A stretch of 64,000 nucleotides of DNA from Muscardinus avellanarius (GCA_963383645.1 OY726567.1:65996552-66060551); one strand, 5' to 3'; positions 21,640 through 45,884 are shown, counted from the stretch's first letter. The notes: generated by a model from the sequence alone, not told the origin. A program made the numbers and translations.

Positions 21640-22575
21640 TAAGGAACACTTCCTATTTCCATCTTTCCATTTCCTCTTTTTGTGTCTCTCTGGGCCACCG
21701 TTTCTTCTTTCTCAAACTCTCTGTGGCCTCTGTCTCTCATCTTTCCATCTGCAGAGGACTGTGCGTGTCTTTCTCTACTTCTCCATCTCCCCCTGTCTCT
21801 GTCCATCTCTCCCTCTGCCCCTCCCCACCCCCATTCCTTTGTCTGCCACCAGAATTCCACGCTGATGACAAGGGCGCTAAAGCTGGGAAGCAGGTGCGTG
21901 TGTGTGTGTGGGGGGGGTGGGGGGGGGAGGATGGGGTGTCCATTAAGCTAGTGAGACCTCACCCTCCCCACACACCCCCACCTCCATCTGACACTGATCT
22001 TTTTTGGTATCCTGCATCCCTCCTTTCCAGCTAAGCCATGACCTTGAGCTGGGGGCTGGCGGGATCTGGGAGGGCGGGCTTCCTCACCGCCCCCCCCCCC
22101 CATGCCTCCTGGTGTCAGTCCCTTGTGGTCTCCATCTTTGTGTTTTTGTTTCACGGCCTTTCTTGGGTCTCTTCTGGTTTCGGGTCCTCTTTTTCTGTCT
22201 GCGTCTCTCTTCTCTGTCTGGGCCTCTGTGTGTCTCTCACTCTGCAGGAGTCTGTGTTTGTTTCTGCATTTCCGTAGGTGTCTGTCATCTGCCCCCTCTT
22301 GGTGCCAGTGTCTGTGGCTGTCACCATCTCTGTGTGCATCTCTACCTCCTTTGACTTGTTTCCGTCTCCCTTTGGCTCTGTGTGTCTAGGCCGTGTGTCT
22401 ATCTTGCTCGCTTCTTCTGAGAGTCCCTGCAGTTCTCTCTTGGGTCTCTGTTTCTTACAGTCTTTATCCTCATTGTGCCTCTCTGGGAGTATATATTGTC
22501 TCTGTTTTTCTTTTCTTTCTTTTCTTTGCATTTCTTTCTAGGCATCTCTTTTTCTTTCCTTTTTCTTTGGGTCTT
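21640..22575. repeat. Pyrimidine-rich low-complexity region upstream of TNNT1
   Basis: About 900 bases are dominated by degenerate tctctg/tgtctctgt words on the plus strand. No gene is visible. SINE fragments follow at about 22590-22985, and a short (GTCT)n at 23025-23042. Confidence 0.6.
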
Positions 22576-23198
22576 TATTGAGTGTTTTTGTTTTTGTTTT
22601 GTGATACTAGGTTTTGAATCCAGAAGACTACTACCTCTGAGCTCTTTTTATTTACTTATTTGTTAATTTATTTTTGCTGCTGAGGGTTGAACCCAGGGGA
22701 TTCTATCACTGAGCTATACCCCCAGCCCCATTTTTTTATTTTTTATTTGGAAACGGGGTCTCACTGAGTCGCGGAGGGCCTAAGTAGCTGAGGCTGGCTG
22801 TGAACCTGCGATCCTCCTGAAAAAAACATGCGCCACCATGCCCAGCTTTTACTTTTTGTTTCGAAACAGGGTCATTCTAGGTTGCAGAGGGCCCCATTAA
22901 GCAGGTGAGGCTGGCCTTGAACTTGTGATCCTCCTGTCTCAGCCTCCCAAGTACTGGGATGACAGGCATATGCCAGCATGCCCAGTCTCTTTGGGTCTTT
23001 GGCTCTGTCTCTATCTCCACGTGTCTGTCTGTCTGTCTGTCTCTCCCTCTCTTGCTCCCTCTGTCTCTCTGTGCTGCTTTTGGCCTTCTACGTGCTCTGT
23101 TCTCTGTGGAGTAGCTAACCTATGTGGAGAACACCCTATGTTAGAAACTGAGCTTGCTGCTGAACTGCTATATGGCTTTGCAAGAGATCTGCCCTCAG

Positions 23199-23200
<2 letters not shown>

Positions 23201-23240
<40 letters not shown>
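23201..23240. repeat. (GT)n microsatellite
   Basis: About 20 GT units lie 60 bases beyond the TNNI3 polyadenylation signal. Confidence 0.92.
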
Positions 23241-23242
<2 letters not shown>

Positions 23243-23279
23243 CTTATGCCTAAACCCCAGGGTAATAGACACACTGTCA

Positions 23280-27915
<4,636 letters not shown>

Positions 27916-27920
27916 CACTG

Positions 27921-27988
27921 AGATAAAGGGCGAGGACAGACTAAATATACTGCCATCCCCTCCTCCCCCTGCCCAGGATGTGAGATAA
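27921..27988 (-). promoter_or_regulatory. TNNI3: TNNI3 proximal promoter: MEF2/TATA-like element with GATA sites
   Basis: The A/T-rich core CTAAATATAC at 27941-27950 (minus strand GTATATTTAG) fits a combined TATA/MEF2 site. Two AGATAA GATA motifs flank it at 27921-27926 and 27983-27988. This layout is known from the rodent cardiac troponin I promoter. The distance to the ATG leaves a 5' UTR of about 130 bases. Confidence 0.7.
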
Positions 27989-28139
27989 CTGGGCACGTGA
28001 GGGGAGGAGCCTGGCTGGCTGCACTTCAGCTGAATCACCCCATCACCTCAGTAGCAGGAGATCAAGACCCTTCTCCCCCCACCTCTGGAGCTATAGACTC
28101 CTTTCTACTCAGATTCAGAAAAAATGTCATGGCCCTAGT

Positions 28140-29260
28140 CCCCTCCTCCTTCACATCCAAAAGCCCAGGCCCCAGCTCTCCTCCCTCAGATCCAGGGCTC
28201 CAAACCCAGCTCTCCTCCCTCAGACCCAGGGATCCCAGGCCACAGCCCTCCTCTCTCAGACCCAGCCAAGGTCCAGGCTCAGCCCTCATCCCTCAGACCC
28301 AGCCAAAGTCTAGGCCCAGCCCTCCTGCCTCAGACCCAGGGTCCCAGGCCACAGCCCTCTTCCCTCAGACCCAGCCAAGGTCCAGGCTCAGCCTTTTCCC
28401 TCAGACCTAGCCAGGGTCCAGGTCCATTCTTCCTCCTTCAGACCCAGGGGTCCAGGCCCAACCCTCCTCCCTCAGACCCTAGAGTCCAGGACTCACCCTT
28501 CCTCCCTCAGACCTAGGGGTCCAGGCCCAGGCCTCCTCCCTCAGACCCAGAGGTCCAGGCCCAGCCCTCTTCCCTCAGGTCCAGGGATTCAAGCCTCAGC
28601 CTTCCTCCCTCAGACCCAGGGGCCTGGGCCCAGCCCTCCTTCCTCAGACCCAGGGGTCCAGGCCCAGCCCTCCTCCCTCAGGTCCAGGGATTCAAGCCTC
28701 AGCCCTCCTCCCTTAGACCCAGGGGCCAGGCCCCAGCCTCCTCCCTCAGACCCAGGGGTCCAGGCCTAGCCTCCTCCCTCAGACCCAGGGGTCCAGGCCC
28801 AGCCTCCTCCCTGAGACCCAGGAGTCCAGGCCCAGTCTCCTCCCTGAGACCCAGGGTCCAGGCCCCAGTCCTCCCTCAGACCCAGGGGTCCAGGCCCAGC
28901 CTTCCTCCCTGAGACCCAGGAGTCCAGGCCCAGTCTCCTCCCTGAGACCCAGGGGTCCAGGCCCAGCCTCCTCCCTCAGACCCAGGGGTCCAGGCCCAGC
29001 CTCCTCCCTCAGACCCAGAGGCCAGGCCCCAGCCTCCTCTCTCAGACCCAGGGGTCCAGGCCCAGTCTCCTCCCTGAGACCCAGGAGTCCAGGCCCAGTC
29101 TCCTCCCTGAGACCCAGGGGCCAGGCCCCAGCCTCCTCCCTCAGACCCAGGGGTCCAGGCCCAGCCTCCTCCCTCAGACCCAGGGGTCCAGGCCCAGCCT
29201 CCTCCCTCAGACCCAGGGGTCCAGGCCCAGCCTCCTCCCTCAGACCCAGGGGTCTGAGGT
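28140..29260. repeat. Large MSR1-like minisatellite between TNNI3 and DNAAF3
   Basis: About 33 units of the form 'cagacccaggggtccaggcc' + 'cagcctcctccct', 33-35 bp each. Units are most regular at 28740-29255, where an exact 33 bp period keeps one minus-strand frame open as an 11-residue repeat (GSEGGGWAWTP). The left part is more varied in unit length. No start, conserved protein or splice context suggests that frame is used. Confidence 0.9.
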
Positions 29261-29539
29261 GTTTCTTCCCTCAATATTCAAGGGTTTGGGCCCCATCCCC
29301 TGGCTAAATTGCAAAGTTTGGGAGCGCTAGAACTTTAAGTTCTTTACTATCTGAGGATCAGTGTCCTCCAACCTGCTACCCATCAATACAAATTGATTAG
29401 TTTGAGGATTCAGGTATGAGGCCCCAAGCTCTCAGGTTATAGACACCTAGTCCTCTTGGAAAACCAGAAATCTCCTTTCTGGTCTTCTGGGTTCTGGAGA
29501 CAAACTGGGGACAGGAAAGACACTGGGACACACAGAAGA

Positions 29540-37707
<8,168 letters not shown>

Positions 37708-38100
37708 GGCCCTGCAAGACAGACATCCGGAGGAACCCACACTTGTTTAGCCCATTTCTTTCTCATCACCCCTCACTCCTCGCTCCCTTTATCTCCACGC
37801 GACCCCCTTACCTTTATCCTTCCAAATACCCTCAGAGGGCTCCTCCGTCCCTGATCGGCGCTACCCAGCGGTCCTGTGCCCCTGTACAACAGCTGCCAAC
37901 AGCTCCGCCCTTTTTGATCAATCAGCCTCTGGTCATCGATCAGATGACCAATGAGTGCGCACGGGATACGCCCACTACAAACTTTTAGCCAATAGGAATG
38001 CAGAGAGAGGTTTCCTGACCAGCAGAAAGCGGAGCTAAAGGACGCGGTTGTCCTGACGACGCCGCAGGTGAAGGGGAAGGGCTGCAAGTGGCAGGGGCGG
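37708..38100 (-). promoter_or_regulatory. DNAAF3: DNAAF3 promoter region
   Basis: The sequence upstream of the ATG is GC-moderate with no TATA box. Two CCAAT words occur on the plus strand (37948-37952 and 37989-37993), that is ATTGG towards the gene. No clean X-box was seen, only a degenerate ggttgtcctgacgac near 38049. Confidence 0.5.
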
Positions 38101-38929
38101 GGTTTGAGTAGGTGTAAATTTCTAGGAAGGTGAAAGCCGAGTTGCTACTTCAAATTAGGACAAAACGGAATGGATCTAGATAAATTCAAACTGAAGTGAG
38201 GTGGCCTGGAATTCAGACTGCAGTCCCGTTTGTCTCCTTTTTCCTTCGCACCCCTTGTCTGTTTTAACCTTGTGACCAGGTGGGAAACAGGGCTCCTGCT
38301 CTTTCTGGTCCTTAAATTTTCAGGTATTTTATGAGCAGGTTGCTACTCACGGTCGTTATTAAAATTAAATTCTAAGCAGGGCATTGTGGCACATCCTTGT
38401 ACTCCCAGTTCTTGGGAGGCTGAGCCTGGAGGATATCATGTTCAAAAGCAGCCTTGGCAACTTAACGAGGCTCTCAGTAACCTATTTGAGAACCTGTTTC
38501 CAAATAAAAAATAAAAACGGGCTGCGGTGTAATTCAGAGGGAGAAAGCCTCTGGGTCCAATCCCCAGCACCCAAATAAATAAAATAAATAAATTCTGCTG
38601 CGGGTGGTGGCACACACCTGTAATATTTGGAAGGCTGAGACAGGAAGATCACAAGTTCACAACCAGCCTCAGTAACATAGTGAGACCCCTTGTAACTTAG
38701 GGGGACCCTGTTTCAAAAATAAAATAGGCCCGATCATGGTGGCACACGCTTGTAATCCCAGTATTTGGAACGCTGTGACAGGAGGATGGCAGAAACCCAG
38801 CCAGCCTCAGCTACTTAGTGAGGCCCTCTACAACTTAGTGAGACCCTGTTTCAAAATAAATAAAAATAGGGCTGCACTTGTAGCCCAGAGATAGAATGTC
38901 TCTAGGTTCAATCTCCAGTACCCCCAAAA

Positions 38930-38970
<41 letters not shown>

Positions 38971-39767
38971 ATAGGGCAGAGGTGTAGCACAAAAGGAAAA
39001 TGCCTCTGGGTTCAATCCCCAGTACCACCAAAAAAACAAAAACAAAAACAAAAACAAAAAAAGCTGAGGCAGGAGGACTGCAAGTTTGAGGTCAGACTGG
39101 GCAATTTACCAAGACCTTGTGGAGAACTTGCTTAGCATGTGCAAGGCCCTGGGTTTAATCTCTAGCACTAAAAAAAAAAAAAAAAAAAAAAAAAAAGTTG
39201 TATAATCTTACAATTAAATAGATTACACTAAAATTAAGGTAAAAATGGTTGGCACATGTCTGTAATTCCAGTACTTGGGAGGATGAGATGAGGATCTTAA
39301 GTTCAAGGGTAGCCTTAGCAGACCCTCAGTAAGCGAGACCCAGTTTCAAAATAAAAAATAAAACAGGGCTGAGTATGTAGCTCAGAGGTAGAATGCCTCT
39401 GAGTTCAATCCCCAGAACCACAAATAAAATAAATGTAAAAATGCTCAAAACTCGCTGGGCCTGGTGGTGCACGCTTGTAATCCCGCGCTTGGGAGGAGGA
39501 GACAGGAGGATCGCTCAGGTTCGAAGCCAGGCTCTCTGGCTTAAGAGACCCTGTTTCCAAATAAAAAATATAAAATAGGTCTGGGAGTGTAGCCCGGAAG
39601 TAGAAGAGTTCCATTCCCAGTACCACCAAAATAAATTTAAAAAATAAAATAAGATAAAATAAAAATTGCTCAAAACTCATCCCTTTCTATTTTTACTACA
39701 TTTTATTATTATGGATACTCTTGAAGTTGTTTATATCCATTATACTCAAAGAGAAGAAATAGTATTT

Positions 39768-39850
39768 TAGGGCTGGGGTGTAGCTCAGTGTTGGAGCGCT
39801 TGCTTCACATGTGCAAAAGGTCCTGGGTTCAATCTTTAGCACCGCAAATA
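39768..39850 (+). mobile_element. Monomeric ID SINE
   Basis: 'ggggtgtagctcagtgttgg', 'agcgcttgcttcacatgtgc' and 'ctgggttcaatctttagcac' follow the rodent ID consensus, including the middle section that the dimeric SINEs have lost. Confidence 0.8.
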
Positions 39851-41435
39851 TATGCAACTTTAATACCATATTTAAAAAATGAAATCAGCAAATTGTAGCC
39901 ATCGGCTGGCTGGCTGTGTAAATAAAGTTTAATTAGAATTGAGGCCATGATTAGGCGAGGCAATCATTAAAAGTGCAAGGTCAAAAAATTTTTTTGTACT
40001 GGGGATTGAATCTGAGGGCATTCTATCTCTGAGCTATACCAACCCTTTTTACTTTTTATTTATTTATTTATTTATTTTTGTGGTACTGGAGGTGGGACCC
40101 AGGGGCTTTTCTACCTCTGGTCTATACTCCCAGGCCTATTTTTTCTTTCCTTTCTTTCTTTCTTTTTCTTTTTCTTTTCTTTTTTTTTTTTTTTTTTTTT
40201 TGTGTGGGTCTGGGGATGGAACCCAGGAGGATTTGACCCCTGCCCTAGTTTTTTTATTCTTTAATTTAAAACTGGGTCTCACTAAGTTGCAGAGGGCCTC
40301 ACTAAGTAGCTGAGGCTGTCCGTGAACCGCGATCCTCCGGTCTCAGCCTCCCGAATACTAAGATTAAAAGGGTGCGTCACCACACCTGGTTCTCCCAGGC
40401 GTACTTTTTATACTTTATTTGGAAACAGGTTCTCACTAAGTTGCTGAGGCTGGCTTCGAACCTGTGTGATCCTCCTGTCTCAGCCTCCCAAGCAATGGGA
40501 TTACAAGCGTGCGCCACCACACCTGGCTTTACTTTTAAATTCTGAAATAGGGTCATGCTAAATTGCTGAGTCTGGCCTCAAACCTGCATTCTTCTCAATC
40601 TCCTCCTCCTCCTCCTCCTCCTCCTCCTCCTCCTCCTCCTCCTCTTCCTCCTCCTCCTTCTTCTTTTTCTGTAGCACTGGGGATTGAACACAGGGGCATT
40701 CTACCTTCAAGTGACACCCCCAGCCATATTATTCTTTATTTTGAAACAGGGTCTCAATGAGTTGCAAAGGGCCTCACTAAGCTAAGGTTGACCTCGAATC
40801 TCAATCCTCCTGTTTCAGCCTCCCAAGTACTGGGATTGCAATTGTGTGCCACCATGCCCAGCTTGCAATCCTCTTGTATCAGCTTTCCAAGTACTTGGGA
40901 TTATAGGCATACTACCATGCCTGGCTAGGTAAAATCTTGTGTTTAATTTTTCTTTCTGTGTGTGTAGTACTGGAGATGAAACCCAGGGGGCATTCTAACT
41001 CTGAGCTATACTTCCAGCCCTATTTTATTCTTTTATTTTTTTATTTTTATTTTTTGCAGTACTGGGGATGGAACCAAGGAACATTTTACCTTTGAGGTAT
41101 ACCTCCAGCCCTATTTTTTATTCTTTATTTTGAAATAGAGTCTCACTAAGTTGCAGATGGTCTCACTAAGTAGGTGAGGCTGTCCACGAACCACTATCCT
41201 CCTGTCTTAGACTCTCAAATGCTGGGATTACAAGCATGTGCCACCACTCTCGACTTACTCTTTTATTTTTGAAACAGGATCTCACTAAATTGCAGATGGC
41301 CTCACTAAATTGCTGAGACTGGCTGCAAACCTGTGGTTCTCCTGTCTCAGCTTCCCAAGCAGTGGGATTATAAGTGTGTGCCACAATACCCAGCTTTAAA
41401 ATTTTTATATTTTATCCATTGTTGGGGTTTGGGGT

Positions 41436-41441
<6 letters not shown>

Positions 41442-41481
<40 letters not shown>

Positions 41482-41495
41482 TCGCGAGCGCGCGC
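41442..41495. repeat. (GT)n ending in an 18 bp CG palindrome
   Basis: About 17 GT units run directly into gcgcgctcgcgagcgcgc (41476-41493), which is its own reverse complement. Confidence 0.9.
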
Positions 41496-42476
41496 ATGGA
41501 TTGAACCTAGGGTATTGAACCTAGGGGTATTCTACCTCTGAGCTACACTCCCAGCCCAATTTTATTTCTTATTTGGAAATAGCTCTGCTAAGTTGCCAAG
41601 GCTGGCTTTGAACCTGTGATCCTCCCATCTCAGCTTCCGAACTACTGGGATTAGATTATAAGTGTGTGCCATCACACCCAGCTTATTTTTATTTTGAAAC
41701 AGGTTCTCACTAGGTTGATGAGAATCTCACTATTTGCTGAGAGTCTCACTACTTGCTGAGACTGTCCTTGATATGATCCTCCTGTCTTAGCCTCTCGAGT
41801 ACTGGAATTACAGGTGTGCACCACCACACCTGGCTGGGTATTAATTTTTCAATTGCACTAGCTGGGAACAGTAGAATGCCTGTAATCCCAGTATTTGGGG
41901 AGCCAAGGCAGGAGGATTGCAGGTTGAGGCAGTGGTCAGTAATTTAGAGACACCCCACTTCAAAAAATAAAAAGTAAGCCAGGCATAGTGGTACACGCTT
42001 GTAATCCCCACACTTGGGAGGCTGAGACAGGAGGATCACACAGGTTCAAAGCCAGCCTCAGCTACTTAGTGAGGCTGTCAGCAACTTAGTGAGACCCTGT
42101 TTCCAAATAAAGTATAAAATAGGTCTGGGAGTATAGCCCGGAGGTAGAAAGCCCCTGGGTTCCACCCCCAGTACCCCCACACACACACTAAAAAATAAAA
42201 AAAGTAAAATAGGGCCAGGGTGTATAGTTTAGCGGTAGAATGCCCCTAGGTTTATTCTTAATGACACACACATAGCCAGGCATGGTAGCACACATTTATA
42301 ATCTCAGTACTTGGGAGGTGGAGACAGGAGTATCACAGGTTCAAAGCCAGCCTCAGCAATTTAGAGAGGCCTTCTGTAACTTAGTGAGACCCTGTTTCTA
42401 AATAAGAAATAAAATTAAGCTGAGGGTGTAGCTCATAGGTAGAATGCCTCTGGGTTCAATCTTCAGTAGCACACAC

Positions 42477-42519
<43 letters not shown>

Positions 42520-42899
42520 TGCACTAAAGTACTATTGATCTTTTTTTTTTTTTTTTTGCAGTACTGGGGATGGAACCCAGGGGCATTCTACCTCTGAACT
42601 ATGCCCCCACCCCTATTTCTTTATTCTTTATTTTGAAACAGGATCTCACTAAGTTACAGGGGCCTCACTAAGCTGCAGAGGTTAGCCACAAACCCGGGAT
42701 CCTCCTGTCTCAGCCTCCCAAGTACTAGGATTACAAGCATGTGCTACCACACCCGGCTAACTCTTTATTTTGAAACAGGGTCTCACTGAGTTGTGAAGGG
42801 CCTCACTAAGTGGCTGAGGCTGGTCTTGAACCTGTGACCCACCCTGTCTCAGCCTCCCAAGTACTGGGATTACAAGCATGCACCAACAACCCAGCCATT

Positions 42900-43240
42900 A
42901 CTATTGATCTTGATTGCTAAGTTTTGTTTGGCTTCTCCTTGAATTTCAGGATGCTCATCCTGGCCCTAGCAACACTGTGCTGCTGTGCTAGCTGGCCTCT
43001 CGTCTCAGTGCTATGTTCAGTGCTTCATGTTGGCGGCTTGAGATCACCTACTATGGGAATATTTAGAATATGGGAAGAGCAAACAACACTGCAGGGCCCG
43101 AGAGAGTCGGTGGCACCACCAGGAGCCCATCAAGTCCCCTCTTGCCTCTGGGTCCATGGCCTTTGCAGTCTTCTCTCTCTCTCATTCCCCTTCTGGATCA
43201 TGCTGCCACTTTCTTCTCATTCTCCTTTATCTTTTCCTAC
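42900..43240. other. Unassigned non-SINE island
   Basis: About 340 bases between SINEs have normal complexity and no repeat signature I recognise. A plus frame starting at 42924 crosses it but then runs into a SINE and a (CT)n tract, so I do not call a gene. Confidence 0.4.
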
Positions 43241-43364
43241 TTTTTTTTTTTTTTTTTTTTTTACAGTACTGGGGATGGAACCCAGGGGCATTCTACCTCT
43301 GAGCTACACCCCTAGCCCTATTTTCCTATATTTTATTCCCTTCTCTCTCTCTCTCTCTCCTTCT

Positions 43365-43463
<99 letters not shown>

Positions 43464-44240
43464 ATTTGGTGGTTCTGGGGTTCCTGGAAACCCTTCTACC
43501 TCCGGGCTACACTCCCAGACCTATTTTTATCCCAGACCTATTTTTATATTTTTATTTGAAACAGGATCTCTTAAGCCAGTGAGACTGGCTTAGAACCTGC
43601 ATGATCCTCCTGTCTCCGCCTCCCAAGTGTGGGGGGGGATTACAAGCGTGCGCCACCACGCCTGGCCTTTTTATTCTTTCTTTTGAAACAGGGTCTCACT
43701 GAGTTGCAAAGGGCCTCACTAAGTAACTGAAGCTGTCCATGAACCGCAATCCTCCTGTCTCAGTCTCCCGAATGCTGGGATTACAAGTGTGTGACACCAC
43801 ATCCTTCTCTTTCTTTCTTTTCTTGGCATTGGGATTGAACTCACGGGCAGTCTACCTCTGAGATACACCTTGAGCCCTTTTTTATGTTTTATTTATTATT
43901 TTGTGGTACTGGGGGTGGAACCCAGGGGCTTTTCTACCTTCGGGCTATACTCCTAGACCTATTTTTTATACTTTATTTGGAAACAAGGTCTCACTAGGTT
44001 GCTTAGAGCCTCACTAAGTAACTGAGGCTGGCTTCAAAGCTGTGTGATCCTCCTGTCTCAGCCTCCCAAACACTGGGATTACAAGTGTGCGCCACCATGC
44101 CCGGCCTTTATGTTTTATTTTGAAACAGGGTCTTGCTAAGTTGCTGCAGCTGGCCTCAAACCTGAGATCCTCCCACTTACTGACATTACAGGCATGTGTC
44201 CCCATGCCTGGCCTAGGTTTTTTTATGGAAATGTTTCAGC
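43240..44240 (-). repeat. Minus-strand SINEs
   Basis: Successive minus-oriented copies lie at about 43243-43800, 43810-43870 and 43900-44215. Confidence 0.82.
43339..43458. repeat. (CT)n tract
   Basis: About 120 bases of nearly pure CT lie in the linker of a SINE. It is a homopurine-homopyrimidine stretch able to form triplex (H-DNA). Confidence 0.92.
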
Positions 44241-44242
44241 CT

Positions 44243-44382
44243 CTCCTGGTAGGCACAGCGGCACACACTTGTAAGCCCTTATACTTAGGAGGCTGAAACA
44301 GGAGGATCATATTTGAAGTCAGTGCATAGTAACTTAGTGAGATCCTGCAAATAATAGTAATAGTAATAGTAGTAGTAGTAGT
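44243..44382 (+). repeat. Left half of a SINE split by an LTR
   Basis: The B1-like half (from 'gtaggcacagcggcacac') and its (AGT)n linker stop at 44382. The ID-like half resumes at about 45725-45840 ('gggctgaggttggctctatg'). Confidence 0.75.
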
Positions 44383-45724
44383 TGCCGCCTTTTCCTTGGC
44401 ATTTGCGTGTGTAATTTCCACGCAAAATTGGCTGATCGCTTAAAGAAAGCAGTGCCCCGAGGGAGAGTGTTGTCTCTGGCCAAAGTACTCCCCCACCCTT
44501 AGATATTTTTTCATAACTATTATTCTTTTGGTAATGATTCTTTTAACTTTCCACACGAATTGCTCCGGTGATGTAAGATCAGGACTGTGAGAGAAACTGA
44601 GTCTGTGGAAAATAAATTTTCTAGTAATTTGTCTAAGCCTCTAAACGCCCTCAGCTTTGCTCAAATGGTAATAAAATCTAGTCAGAATTCAGATGCTGTG
44701 GAAGCATTTCAGCTACCGCAATTACAAATGCAGAATTCCTCCCTATCTTTGACCTTCATTCTAATCATTATAATAGAGCCGAGGGCTAGGAGAAATCTTG
44801 ACCTTTGCACCTAGTGATAGCACTGCCTGGAGACAGGGCGACACCACCTGGTTAGAATAGTTATGACAGAACAAAAGACAGCTATAATAAAACTTCATGT
44901 TGTTTTTTGAGCCCTATCTAGTAAATATATTTTAAGTGTTTAATAGGGTGAAGCAGATGGTATTGCAGACAAAATCCAGCAGACATTCATCGAAATCCTC
45001 TAAATCATCATAAATGTACACGGAGTTCCCTACGCCAACTACATGTATGAAAGCTGGAATCTCAGACTTCGTCCCCATTCAGCTCAAAGGAGGTTGCTAG
45101 ATAGAGAAGGACATTGGACTAAGCCCTAGGAATAAAAGGTTCCGAAAGGGTTAAAGAAAACTCCTAAAAACTGAATTCTTCAAGTGGTTTTGGGTGTGAC
45201 TTTTATTCTGGAATTTGCCCACTAAAAGCCTCTGCAGCTGCAAGGCCAAGGCAAGGCCAAAGGGGCTGACTTAAAGCACGAGACCCACCTGCAGGGTCAT
45301 GGGACTGATTTCAATCACAAAGACCTGTGATGTCACAGGCCTTACTTTTGCCTTGTTCAGGGTTGGTGATTTACATGTATATTTCACTATTGTTTTTTGG
45401 GTGTTTACACTTTTCTACTAGGGAATCACAGGGAAATAGGGAAGTATAAAAAATCCTGGGTTCTTGTAATAAAGTGTCAATTGCACAAGAGGCATTTGTC
45501 CATGTCAGATTTTTTCCCGGAGAGGAATCTCCACTTTTAGCGCCATGAACAGGAACTTAAAGGAGTTTATTTCATAAAAAGGGAAAAAAATCGCTGCAGA
45601 TAAGTGGCTGCAGAACTACAACCAAAACCTTTGCCCACCTTTCTGAGAAAACTAGGTCCCGAACGGACTCAGTGCCCATATTCAGTGCTGGATTTATTAT
45701 TCCCAATTGAGCCAGTCTGTCGCA
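44383..45724 (+). mobile_element. Probable solo LTR of a betaretrovirus-like (MMTV-type) endogenous retrovirus
   Basis: The 1342 bp element starts TGCCGCC and ends GTCGCA. It is flanked by AGTAGT on both sides (44377-44382 and 45725-45730) and interrupts a single SINE. A TATA box (gtataaaaaat near 45445) and an AATAAA (near 45469) lie close together, as in this group, where R is short. The length and the TGCCGC terminus match MMTV-type LTRs. No coding frame of note is inside. A sequence resembling a tRNA-Lys primer site (45538-45556) lies within it, so the alternative is an LTR ending near 45535 plus a leader. The flanking AGT repeat makes the 6 bp duplication weaker evidence than usual. Confidence 0.68.
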
Positions 45725-45734
45725 AGTAGTAGAA

Positions 45735-45736
<2 letters not shown>

Positions 45737-45778
<42 letters not shown>
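45737..45778. repeat. (AAT)n microsatellite
   Basis: About 14 AAT units in the linker of the SINE split by the LTR. Confidence 0.9.
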
Positions 45779-45779
<1 letters not shown>

Positions 45780-45841
45780 GAAAATAGGGCTGAGGTTGGC
45801 TCTATGGTAGAATGTCTCTGGGTTCAATGTTCATTTCTTAC

Positions 45842-45875
<34 letters not shown>

Positions 45876-45884
45876 CATAATGCT

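Larger units (their letters stand above)
38370..42900. repeat. Intergenic SINE block, DNAAF3 to SYT5 (left part)
   Basis: Dense SINEs are plus-oriented at about 38370-39660 and minus-oriented at about 39995-41840, then mixed to 42890. Two contain only or mainly the ID half (39061-39198 and 39768-39850). Tracts inside are (TAAA)n at 38936-38972, (CTC)n at 40598-40645, (GT)n(CG)n at 41442-41495 and (CA)n at 42482-42516. I see no gene here. Confidence 0.85.

Noticed and set aside
28140..29260. CRISPR-like array
   Set aside because: Units are contiguous, variable and without spacers. This is a vertebrate minisatellite.
38040..38065. RFX X-box at the DNAAF3 promoter
   Set aside because: ggttgtcctgacgac departs from GTNRCC...RGYAAC at two or more fixed positions.
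42924..43559. 211-codon plus-strand frame
   Set aside because: Most of it is a SINE, a poly(T) and a (CT)n run translated as Ser/Leu repeats.
45538..45556. tRNA-Lys primer binding site proving a provirus
   Set aside because: It needs an inserted base to fit, and the TG...CA termini with AGTAGT on both sides favour a solo LTR that contains it. Kept only as an open question.
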